Assembly (NCBI GenBank): GCA_001915545.1
Contig: MNQS01000023.1
Coordinates: 75,705-139,704 of the forward strand
Direction of reading: 5' to 3'
Origin: Bacteroides sp. 43_108
GTDB lineage: Bacteria > Bacteroidota > Bacteroidia > Bacteroidales > Bacteroidaceae
DNA length: 64,000 nucleotides
The position numbers were made by a program, and so were the translations under genes. Under the pieces are notes generated by a model, which was not told where the DNA came from, did no database searches, and saw only the letters and a program-made list of their open reading frames with translations. This document shows positions 36,734-44,669 of this stretch, one piece after another (within the stretch, counting starts at the first letter, position 1; each line of letters starts with the position of its first letter).

Positions 36734-37345
36734 ATGATAACAAACAGAGAAGAAGTAATAGACAGAGCATTCGGGGTATTTGTAAAAATGAACTATGAAA
36801 AAGCCAGCATTACAACTTTGGCCAAGGCTTGCGGATTGACTAAAACTGGAATAACCTATTATTTTCCACATAAGCAAGACCTATTCATTGCCACAGCAGA
36901 CAAATTTCTGTTTTACATGCAGAGTCCTACAAATAAATTTAAGGTTGATACAGAAACACTAGAAGAATTCATCGAAGAATACATCAAAGGAATTACATCT
37001 GCAATGGGACGCATTGTCGGACTTATAGATGATGGAAACAATCCGTTTGACTGCAGCCTGAATTTCTATTATTTTCATTTTCTGTCACAAGTTAGAATGT
37101 ACTACCCCAACATAAGACAAAAAATCGAAGAACTCTACCAAAAAGATTACGACCAATGGAGAATTGTCCTTAAAAAAGCCAAGGAAAATGGAGAAATCAG
37201 AGAAGAGACTGACATTGACAAAACAGCAATCTTATTCAGGAATGTATTTATGGGCATGTCATACGAACATGCTTTTCTGAACGGGCTTAACGTACACAAA
37301 CTAGCAGAAGAATTCAAATATATCTACTCCTTGCTGAAAGCTTGA
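36734..37345 (+). CDS. TetR-family transcriptional regulator
   Basis: Dimeric repressor-type regulator, 203 residues. The N-terminal HTH is standard TetR: ITNREEVIDRAFGVF, then ASITTLAKACGLTKTGITYY as helices 2-3, then FPHKQDLFIATADK. The C-terminal ligand-binding domain is helical and of unknown specificity. A perfect 8+2+8 palindrome lies 35 bp after the stop codon, before the next gene, so the downstream lipoprotein is the best target candidate. A weaker GAAC-N5-GTTC dyad at 36692-36704, about 30 bp before its own start, would allow autoregulation. Confidence 0.9.
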   Translation: MITNREEVIDRAFGVFVKMNYEKASITTLAKACGLTKTGITYYFPHKQDLFIATADKFLFYMQSPTNKFKVDTETLEEFIEEYIKGITSAMGRIVGLIDDGNNPFDCSLNFYYFHFLSQVRMYYPNIRQKIEELYQKDYDQWRIVLKKAKENGEIREETDIDKTAILFRNVFMGMSYEHAFLNGLNVHKLAEEFKYIYSLLKA

Positions 37346-37379
37346 CTATTTGCTTTGCATTTTTTAACTCTGGATTTTA

Positions 37380-37397
37380 TTTGAACGACCGTTCAAA
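37380..37397. promoter_or_regulatory. Palindromic operator candidate for the TetR regulator
   Basis: TTTGAACG-AC-CGTTCAAA is a perfect dyad of two 8-bp arms, the shape and size bound by TetR-family dimers. A looser relative, ATTTGA-N7-TCAAAT, follows at 37417-37435. Both lie between the TetR gene and the lipoprotein at 37471. Confidence 0.7.
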
Positions 37398-37470
37398 TTT
37401 CAAATATTTAAACTACATTTGATTCGTGTTCAAATAATCACAAGTTTTAAATATAAAAACCTTAAACAAC

Positions 37471-38085
37471 ATGAGAACGAAATTCTTCGCAAGTATTTTT
37501 GCTATCCCAGCAACAGTATTGTCTATCATTTCATGCAACTCGTTTAACCCAGGCCCGCTTCCTGAAGACATTGTCGGTGACCAGCCTGGTGAACTCGAAC
37601 AAAAAATAAAGGACCTTCTGGACCAAGCCGGTACAGATACGTCTAAAGTAGAATTTGCAGAGATCAGTACAACATTCACTTATAAGGAAAACGACAACAA
37701 AGCCTACGTGTCAATACAAATCATATCTCCGGAAAACAAAGACAAAATGGTTCAATATGACTGGAATGATATGAAAGACAGAAGAAACCATTATGAAATG
37801 TTTGAGCTTACGGTTTCTTCATTTGACGACGATGTCATAGACAATTACGACGGATACAAAGACATGTTGTTCACATACAGCGATGCTGCCATATATCTGA
37901 AAAATCTGCCGACATATTGTAAAGAAGCCTTAGAGGCGTCTGGATATAAGGAAAACGGATGCATAAATTCATTCAATATAGAAGCGGACAAAGCATTTAT
38001 AAATGTTGGCTACAAAGGACAAAGCAGCATATTCAAAACCTATAATATTTCTGAGGACAAGAATCATATAGTAATACCTGAATAG
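37471..38085 (+). CDS. Lipoprotein of unknown function
   Basis: Lipoprotein of 204 residues. The signal peptide ends in a lipobox, LSIISC (Cys at about 22). The mature part is acidic, rich in Asp, Lys and Tyr, with no domain I recognise; a stretch EISTTFTYKENDNKAYVSIQ near 68-87 could start a beta-sheet. It lies between the palindromic operator and a terminator, so it is probably a single-gene unit controlled by the neighbouring TetR protein. Confidence 0.7.
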   Translation: MRTKFFASIFAIPATVLSIISCNSFNPGPLPEDIVGDQPGELEQKIKDLLDQAGTDTSKVEFAEISTTFTYKENDNKAYVSIQIISPENKDKMVQYDWNDMKDRRNHYEMFELTVSSFDDDVIDNYDGYKDMLFTYSDAAIYLKNLPTYCKEALEASGYKENGCINSFNIEADKAFINVGYKGQSSIFKTYNISEDKNHIVIPE

Positions 38086-38111
38086 AATCAACATAAAACA
38101 ACTTATATATT

Positions 38112-38141
38112 TCCCGGCTGATGTTATCTGCCGGGATTTTT
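38112..38141 (+). terminator. Terminator after the lipoprotein gene
   Basis: TCCCGGC (38112-38118) pairs with GCCGGGA (38130-38136), followed by five T. Confidence 0.85.
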
Positions 38142-38267
38142 ATATCATTCATATTCAAATAATGATTTCGTAATTTTCACAACTGATGAGCTTTTAAAGA
38201 ACACTATATAATTTTGCATCTGCCCAATAATAAGATGCATAATTTTCAGAATTTCATATAATAGGTA

Positions 38268-38275
38268 TATATTTG
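38268..38275 (+). promoter_or_regulatory. -7 element upstream of the SIMPL gene
   Basis: TATATTTG followed by CA matches TAnnTTTG. A second match, TAATTTTG, is at 38209-38216. Neither has a clear TTG at 18-21 bp, so which one is used is unresolved. Confidence 0.4.
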
Positions 38276-38358
38276 CAAGACTAAACCGCAGACATCCGGC
38301 AGGCATATTTGATATGCTGAAACCGGCATGAAACAGACTATTAAATCATCATGCAATT

Positions 38359-39060
38359 ATGAAAAACATAAAATCATGCGCTGTTGCCCTATCCTTACTT
38401 GCTGCAGTATCTGCAGGTGCACAAGAATCAAGCCAAAGATATATTGAAGTAAGCGGTACATCTGAGATTGAGATTGTTCCAGACAAGATTCATTATATTA
38501 TAGAAATAAAGGAATATTTTGAAGAGGAATTTGATGGAAAATCAAAACCAGAAGAGTTCAAGACAAAAATAAAATTGGAAAATATTGAAAACAGCCTGAG
38601 GAATGTTCTGAAAAATGCAGGCGTACCTGACAACTCTATACGAACAGAAGAAATCGGAAATACGTGGCGCGGGCAAGGTCGTGACTTTCAAGTTTCCAAA
38701 AGATTCGACATCACACTTGATGATTTCAACAAGATAGAAAAAATTGTCAAAAATCTTGATACAAGAGGCATAAGTTCAATGTATATCGGCGAACTGGAAA
38801 ATAACGACATGGCCAAGTACCAAGAAAAAGGAAGAATTGAAGCCTTAAAGGCAGCAAGAAGCAAGGCGTCGTATATGGTAGAAGCTTTAGGTAAAAATCT
38901 TGGAGATGTCATCAGAATCGTAGAAAACGGAGGCGACACGGCATACCCTATGTACGGCATGCAGAGCAATGTCGCTTTTTCGGAAAACGGCGAAGCAAAA
39001 AACTATCGAAACATAAAAAAGAAATATTCAGTGCTGGTAAGATTTGAAATAAAAGACTGA
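38359..39060 (+). CDS. SIMPL (DUF541) domain periplasmic protein
   Basis: Secreted protein of 233 residues with a signal peptide ending near SAGAQE (residue 21). The SIMPL/DUF541 domain fills the rest: RYIEVSGTSEIEIVPDKIHY at 27-46 is the family opening, and the second half has the helix-strand pattern EALKAARSKASYMVEALGKN near 160-179. Members are periplasmic or outer-membrane proteins linked to stress responses, with no defined activity. An independent promoter is suggested by the terminator upstream. Confidence 0.88.
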   Translation: MKNIKSCAVALSLLAAVSAGAQESSQRYIEVSGTSEIEIVPDKIHYIIEIKEYFEEEFDGKSKPEEFKTKIKLENIENSLRNVLKNAGVPDNSIRTEEIGNTWRGQGRDFQVSKRFDITLDDFNKIEKIVKNLDTRGISSMYIGELENNDMAKYQEKGRIEALKAARSKASYMVEALGKNLGDVIRIVENGGDTAYPMYGMQSNVAFSENGEAKNYRNIKKKYSVLVRFEIKD

Positions 39061-39119
39061 AAATACGCAGACTGAGGAAAATATTTCTATTGAAATGCAG
39101 TAGATTGCACGAGCTATGT

Positions 39120-39197
39120 ATGGACAACAACCAGATTTCATGCTCTACATGCGCCAAGCAAAACTGCAAAAGCCACATGCCTCGTCCAAAGAGATAA
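39120..39197 (+). CDS. Possible 25-codon Cys-rich small ORF
   Basis: A short frame opens with MDNNQISCSTCAKQNCKSH and ends after MPRPKR. Three Cys and a His form CxxC-x4-CxxH, a plausible zinc-binding arrangement. It lies in the gap between the SIMPL gene and the PL8 lyase, both on the same strand. Nothing beyond the motif supports it, and it may be chance. Confidence 0.25.
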   Translation: MDNNQISCSTCAKQNCKSHMPRPKR

Positions 39198-39239
39198 ACT
39201 TAAATACAAAATACGAAAACCTAAACTACAAAAACGACT

Positions 39240-41430
39240 ATGGGAAAAAACATTTCACGCATCGCATGCATTGTAATTTTACTGTATGCATTCTCTTTTA
39301 AGGCTTTCTCGCAAAACAGAGACATTGAAACCATAAAAGAGAATTTCAGAGAAATATATGTGTCGAATGGGGAAAAATCGGCAGCTCTGATGGGGGTGCT
39401 GAAGAAAGATCCACCAGGAGAGGATGCATCGGACAGAGTAATCGTAGAAACTGCAGCAACGTGTTCCTTACGAAAGTTCTACAATTGAAAACTACCTGAA
39501 GAATCTCAATGAGAAAGGTGCATGGTCGGACATAAACTACAAAGACAAGACACGCTCTGGATGGGAACCGCGCATACATGCCGAAAGAATTCTGGAATTG
39601 ACAAAACTATACATCAATTCTGAAACTCCTTATTTCAAATCATCAGAAATTGAAAATGCCATACACAAGGCAATGAATTACTGGTTTGAAAGCAGGCTTA
39701 CCTGCCCGAACTGGTGGTACAACCAGATAGGCATCCCAAGGACTATGGGAACGGCTTTCGTATTGTTTGAGCCCTACATGACAGCAGATGAGAAAAGCAA
39801 AGCCATAGAACTTATGAAAAATTCAAAGCTGGGCATGACAGGTCAAAACAAGGTGTGGCTTGCAGGAAACGTAATGATGAGAGGATTGCTTGAAGACAAT
39901 ATAGAACTCGTGCGCACTGCAAGAAATGAAATTGTGTCAGAAATAAGGACCGGAGGAAAAGAAGGCATAAAGGACGACTGGTGCTTCCATCAGCACGGAC
40001 CACAACAGCAATTCGGCAACTACGGTCTGGCATTCGTAACGACAATGAGCTTATTCTCCGGTTTACTTTCCGACACTTCGCTTGAATTCTCTGAAGAACA
40101 GCTGAATGTCATAGCATCCTTGATTGACAACGGTTACAGATGGATTATCTGGAAAGGAAAAATGGACATAAGCGCCATGGGAAGACAGCTGTTTGAAGAC
40201 GCGCAGATACATAAGGCGCTCAGCATGGCCTTTGCCGTCACGGAACTTGGCGGAAGCGATGATGAAAACTGCAGAAACACGGAAGACGGTTTTCTGAAAG
40301 CCTGCTTTATCGGCAAAAAGAACAAAAAATATAACGGAACAAAGCGTTTCTGGCAATCGGACTATACTGTGGCAAGACGTAAGGAATGGAGTGCAACATT
40401 GAAGATGGCGTCTACCAGAGTTATGGGTACGGAGTGCATGAACGGTGACAACATGAAGGGATATTACATGGCCGATGGTGCTTTGTTCATATACAAATCA
40501 GGAGAAGAATATCTGAACATCTTCCCTGTATGGGACTGGAGAAAAATACCGGGAACGACATGTTATCAGGACGATGCAGAAGTGCCCGTGCTGAAAAACA
40601 GCTATTACCCTGGAAACAGCGGAAAGTTTGTCGGCGGACTGACCGATGAAGGATGCGGAGTAAGCGTAATGCATCTTGACAGAGACGGTCTGGAGGCAAG
40701 GAAACTGTGGTTGTTTACAGAAGATGCTATTGTATGTCTTGGAGCCGGCATATCGTCAGACTCTACGCTTGAGGTAGCAACAACATTAGAACAATGCTGG
40801 AGCCATGGCAACCTCGAGGAACTGAACAACGGCAAATGGACCAGAATCGATGGAGAGCGCAACATTAGCGGTAAGGAAATAAGACTGATTCATGACGGTA
40901 AGGGTTACATATTGAGGAATCCAGAAGGAATCAGATGCGAAGTTTCCGATATGAAGTCAACTGGAGATTGGCATGAAATAATGCAGACATGCCCTACTGA
41001 AAAGGTTGAAGGCAAAGTTGCAACAATATGTATAAATCATGGCATACGGCCTAACGATGCCAATTATGAAGCCATCATCATACCTGACGCCGATAAGAAA
41101 TGTGTTGAGAAATTTGACGCCGACAAATTCTACGTAATAGAAAATAATGAGAAGCTGCAGGCTATAGCTGATAAGGCAAACGGTACATTATGGATAGCTT
41201 CATTCACAGAGAATCAAAAATTTGAATATCAAGGTTTTGACATAGACATAAAAACACCTGCAATTTACAGAATAAAGTTAAGCGGGAAAAAAGCAGACAT
41301 AAAATGCAGTGATCCGTCGCAAGAACAGAGTTATGCAGAAATAAAAGTTAACGGAAACGCCGCACGCATAGAACTTCCGCAAGGGAAGTATAAAGGAAGA
41401 AACAGCAATTCATTCGAAATCAAAATCTAA
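39240..41430 (+). pseudogene. Polysaccharide lyase family 8, interrupted by a +1 frameshift
   Basis: Secreted PL8 lyase (the hyaluronate, chondroitin AC and xanthan lyase family), about 730 residues if intact. The first frame gives a signal peptide (ending FKAFSQN) and runs to a stop at 39486-39488. The homologous reading continues in the next frame from about 39451, where LQQRVPYESSTIENYLKNLN follows, to 41430. One extra base in GTAGAAACTGCAG near 39450 explains it. The rest is complete: NWWYNQIGIPRTMG, WLAGNVMMRG, and the catalytic His-x8-Tyr in FHQHGPQQQFGNYG, then the beta-sandwich region. It could be a true pseudogene, programmed frameshifting or a sequencing error. The KdgF-like gene follows after 13 bp. 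Confidence 0.85.
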
Positions 41431-41443
41431 AAATTAAAACAAT

Positions 41444-41908
41444 ATGGACAAAACATCAAAAATGGTAGTATTGTCATTGGCTATACTGCTCGCTTCAACA
41501 GGATGCACAAACATGAACAACAGCAAACAGGAGAATAAAGACTGCAATATGACAGAAAATGATACAACAGAAAAGACCAGCAGTACATTTATAGACTGTG
41601 AGCAGACGGAATGGGAAACAACCGACAAAGGAGTACAGAGACAAATTCTTGGATACAACAAAAACATGATGATGGTCAAAGTGAAATTTGAAAAAGGTGC
41701 AGAAGGAACACCGCATTCACACAAGCACACACAGACCACATACGTAGAAAGCGGAAAATTTGAATTTACTATCGGCGATGAAAAAAGAATAGTTGAAAAA
41801 GGAGATGGAATCTATATCCGGCCAGACATAATGCACGGATGCGTATGCCTTGAAGAAGGAATGCTTATCGACTGTTTTTCACCTATGAGAGATGATTTTC
41901 TTAAATAG
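41444..41908 (+). CDS. KdgF-like cupin lipoprotein
   Basis: Small beta-barrel protein of 154 residues. The signal peptide ends in LLASTGC (Cys at about 22), so it is a lipoprotein. The cupin core has the metal-ligand pattern GTPHSHKHTQTTYVESGKFE (His, His, and later residues) and a second motif YIRPDIMHGCVC. The closest known pattern is KdgF, which opens the 4,5-unsaturated uronates produced by polysaccharide lyases. KdgF itself is usually cytoplasmic, so an anchored form would act on products at the cell surface or in the periplasm. Its position 13 bp after a PL8 lyase fits this. Specific activity is inferred. Confidence 0.75.
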   Translation: MDKTSKMVVLSLAILLASTGCTNMNNSKQENKDCNMTENDTTEKTSSTFIDCEQTEWETTDKGVQRQILGYNKNMMMVKVKFEKGAEGTPHSHKHTQTTYVESGKFEFTIGDEKRIVEKGDGIYIRPDIMHGCVCLEEGMLIDCFSPMRDDFLK

Positions 41909-41937
41909 GCATACCTTATATTATATACATTATCGCT

Positions 41938-41986
41938 AAAACAGCCTGTCGTATTTATATGCTTATATAGTACGGCAGGCTGTTTT
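41938..41986 (+). terminator. Terminator after the lyase-cupin pair
   Basis: A 16-bp stem, 41938-41953 with 41971-41986 (right arm TACGGCAGGCTGTTTT), has one G-U pair and a 17-nt loop. It ends in four T. Confidence 0.85.
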
Positions 41987-42060
41987 GCATACAGTACATC
42001 CACTAGAGCTGACATTTTAAAGTTCAAAAACGACAACACAAGAAAATCACCCGAATATGG

Positions 42061-42092
42061 TTGGAGAAATTGTTTTGTTTTCAGTATATTTG
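42061..42092 (+). promoter_or_regulatory. Promoter of the GH35 gene
   Basis: TTG at 42061-42063 and TATATTTG at 42085-42092 are 21 bp apart, a full Bacteroidetes promoter. The start would be near 42099, giving a leader of about 60 nt. Confidence 0.6.
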
Positions 42093-42161
42093 TACAATCA
42101 TTTACGAATGAATGCAAAAAACAGCATAATACCACAAAAACATTTATAAATCAAAATATTA

Positions 42162-44543
42162 ATGATCAAACTTATGAACAGAAAAAAAATCAAGCTCCTT
42201 ACGACAATGCTGTTTGCAGGAATGATGATGTGTGGCATGCCTGCTTACGCACAGAAGAAAGGTACTTTCACCGCTGGTGAGAACACATTTCTGCTCAATG
42301 GTGAACCATTTGTAGTTAAAGCGGCTGAGATTCACTATCCGAGAATCCCGCGCGAGTACTGGGAACACAGAATTAAGATGTGCAAGGCTCTGGGAATGAA
42401 CACCATCTGCATCTACATCTTCTGGAACATCCACGAGCAGAAAGAAGGTGAATTTGATTTCACAGGAAACAACGACATTGCAGAATTCTGCCGTCTGGCT
42501 CAGAAGAACGATATGTACGTAATTGTACGTCCGGGACCATACGTATGCGCAGAATGGGAAATGGGAGGTCTGCCTTGGTGGCTTCTCAAGAAAAAGGACA
42601 TCAGACTTAGAGAAAATGATCCTTACTTCCTCGAAAGAGTAAAGATATTCGAAACAGAAGTTGGAAAACAGCTGTCTTCACTCACAATACAGAACGGCGG
42701 ACCTATAATCATGGTTCAGGTTGAGAACGAATACGGCTCGTACGGAGAAGACAAAGTATATGTTTCAAAGATACGCGACATCATCAGAGAGGTAGGTTTC
42801 AAGGATGTTACTCTGTTCCAGTGCGACTGGAGCTCAAACTTCACTCTCAACGGACTCGACGATCTTGTTTGGACCATGAACTTCGGTACTGGTGCAAACA
42901 TCGACCAGCAGTTCAAGAAACTTAAGGAACTGCGCCCTACTTCACCTCTCATGTGCTCTGAATTCTGGAGCGGATGGTTCGACAAATGGGGTGGCAAGCA
43001 CGAAACAAGAAGTGCTCACGACATGGTTGCCGGACTCAACGAGATGCTCAGCAAGAACATCAGCTTCTCTCTCTACATGACACACGGAGGTACAAGCTTC
43101 GGACACTGGGCCGGTGCCAACTCTCCAGGCTTCGCACCAGACGTTACTTCATACGACTATGATGCACCTATCAATGAGTATGGCGTGGCAACTGACAAAT
43201 ATTATGAACTTCGCGAGATGCTTCAGAAATATTCAGACAAAAAGCTTCCGTCTGTACCAAAGGCAAAGCCAATCATAAGCATACCTGAATTCAAGTTTAC
43301 AGAATATGCTCCTTTGTTCGAAAACCTTCCAGAACCAATAAAGACACGCGACGTGAAGACTATGGAAGAGTTCGACCAGGGATGGGGTTCAATGATTTAC
43401 TCAACCGTACTTCCTGAAATAAACGGACAGAGCAGACTGCACATTGAAGGCGGACACGACTATCTGCAGGTATTTGTTGACGGCAAATACATCGGTGCTA
43501 TGGACAGAAGAAACGGCGATAAGGACCTTACTCTTCCTTCATGCAAGAAGGGTGCAAGACTCGACATCCTCGTAGAGGCAATGGGACGTATCAACTTCGG
43601 ACGTGCAATAAAGGACTTCAAGGGTATCGTAGGCGATGTTGAACTCAGCATCGACATCGACGGCAATGAGTTTACTTCAAGCCTGAAGAACTGGAACAAC
43701 TATATGCTTCCGGATACTTACGAATTCAACATGAACAAGAAGTACAAGCCACTTGCTTCAACAAAGGTTACAGACGACAAGGGTCAGAGAGTTCCGGGAT
43801 TCTACAAGGCTACTTTCAACGTCAAGAAGGTCGGCGACACATTCATCAACTTCGAGACATGGGGCAAAGGACTTGTTTACATCAACGGCCATGCAATGGG
43901 ACGTATATGGGAAATCGGTCCTCAGCAGACACTCTATGTTCCTGGATGCTGGTTGAAGAAGGGCAAGAACGAAATTGTAGTATTCGATGTTATCGGTCCT
44001 AAGGACGCAAAAGCTGAAGGTCTCAACAAGCCTATCATCGACAAGCTCCTGAACGAAAAGCCACCTATCCACCGCAAAGAAGGACAGAATCTTGACCTCT
44101 CAGGCGAAAAGGCTATTGCAGAAGGCAGCTTCGCTCCAGGAAACGGATGGCAGGAAGTAAAATTCAGTGCTCCGCAGACAGGAAGATATGTTTGTCTTGA
44201 AGCCCTCAATGCACACGACGGAAAAGAATATGCATGTATCTCAGAGCTTTATCTGCTTGATGAGAAAGGTGAAAGACTCAGCCGTGAACCTTGGAACATC
44301 GATTATGCAGACAGCGAGGACATCATATCCGGAAACCGTGCAGGCGACAAGATCTATGACCTTCAGGAATCTACATTCTGGTCTACTGTGAAAGGTGTAA
44401 ACTTCCCTCACACAATTATCATAGACCTCGGCAAGGTACACACTATCACAGCCCTTCAGTATCTGCCAAGAATGGAAGAAAACGTACCTGGCGGTATAAA
44501 GAACTACAAGATCTACGTCAAGACAGATAAATTCAAATATTGA
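42162..44543 (+). CDS. Beta-galactosidase, glycoside hydrolase family 35
   Basis: Secreted exo-beta-galactosidase, 793 residues. The signal peptide ends near MPAYAQK (residue 31); the true start may be the in-frame ATG at 42174. The GH35 TIM barrel starts with AAEIHYPRIPREYWEHRIKM near 54-73. The acid/base Glu is in QVENEYGSYGED and the nucleophile Glu in LMCSEFWSGWFDKWGG. Beta-sandwich domains follow, then a C-terminal F5/8-type (CBM32-like) module from about 640 (RYVCLEALNAHDGKEYACIS). It removes terminal galactose from glycan side chains. It stands as its own unit between two terminators, next to the lyase pair. Confidence 0.95.
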   Translation: MIKLMNRKKIKLLTTMLFAGMMMCGMPAYAQKKGTFTAGENTFLLNGEPFVVKAAEIHYPRIPREYWEHRIKMCKALGMNTICIYIFWNIHEQKEGEFDFTGNNDIAEFCRLAQKNDMYVIVRPGPYVCAEWEMGGLPWWLLKKKDIRLRENDPYFLERVKIFETEVGKQLSSLTIQNGGPIIMVQVENEYGSYGEDKVYVSKIRDIIREVGFKDVTLFQCDWSSNFTLNGLDDLVWTMNFGTGANIDQQFKKLKELRPTSPLMCSEFWSGWFDKWGGKHETRSAHDMVAGLNEMLSKNISFSLYMTHGGTSFGHWAGANSPGFAPDVTSYDYDAPINEYGVATDKYYELREMLQKYSDKKLPSVPKAKPIISIPEFKFTEYAPLFENLPEPIKTRDVKTMEEFDQGWGSMIYSTVLPEINGQSRLHIEGGHDYLQVFVDGKYIGAMDRRNGDKDLTLPSCKKGARLDILVEAMGRINFGRAIKDFKGIVGDVELSIDIDGNEFTSSLKNWNNYMLPDTYEFNMNKKYKPLASTKVTDDKGQRVPGFYKATFNVKKVGDTFINFETWGKGLVYINGHAMGRIWEIGPQQTLYVPGCWLKKGKNEIVVFDVIGPKDAKAEGLNKPIIDKLLNEKPPIHRKEGQNLDLSGEKAIAEGSFAPGNGWQEVKFSAPQTGRYVCLEALNAHDGKEYACISELYLLDEKGERLSREPWNIDYADSEDIISGNRAGDKIYDLQESTFWSTVKGVNFPHTIIIDLGKVHTITALQYLPRMEENVPGGIKNYKIYVKTDKFKY

Positions 44544-44603
44544 TGATTTGAACACGTTGATAAATGATTGCAACGGCTAAAAACATCATATAAAACAAAA
44601 AAG

Positions 44604-44635
44604 ATCTCTGGAACATACGTTTCAGAGATTTTTTT
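44604..44635 (+). terminator. Terminator after the GH35 gene
   Basis: ATCTCTGGAAC (44604-44614) pairs with GTTTCAGAGAT (44619-44629), with one G-U pair and a 4-nt loop, then T to 44635. It ends 34 bp before the next gene, which must therefore start its transcript here or rely on read-through. Confidence 0.85.
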
Positions 44636-44669
44636 CGTTATACTTAAGAATATATTTCAAGAAGAATTG

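Noticed and set aside
44568..44669. N-terminal extension of the TonB-dependent receptor from 44568
   Set aside because: The added part contains the GH35 terminator hairpin and precedes a normal signal peptide; start placed at 44670.
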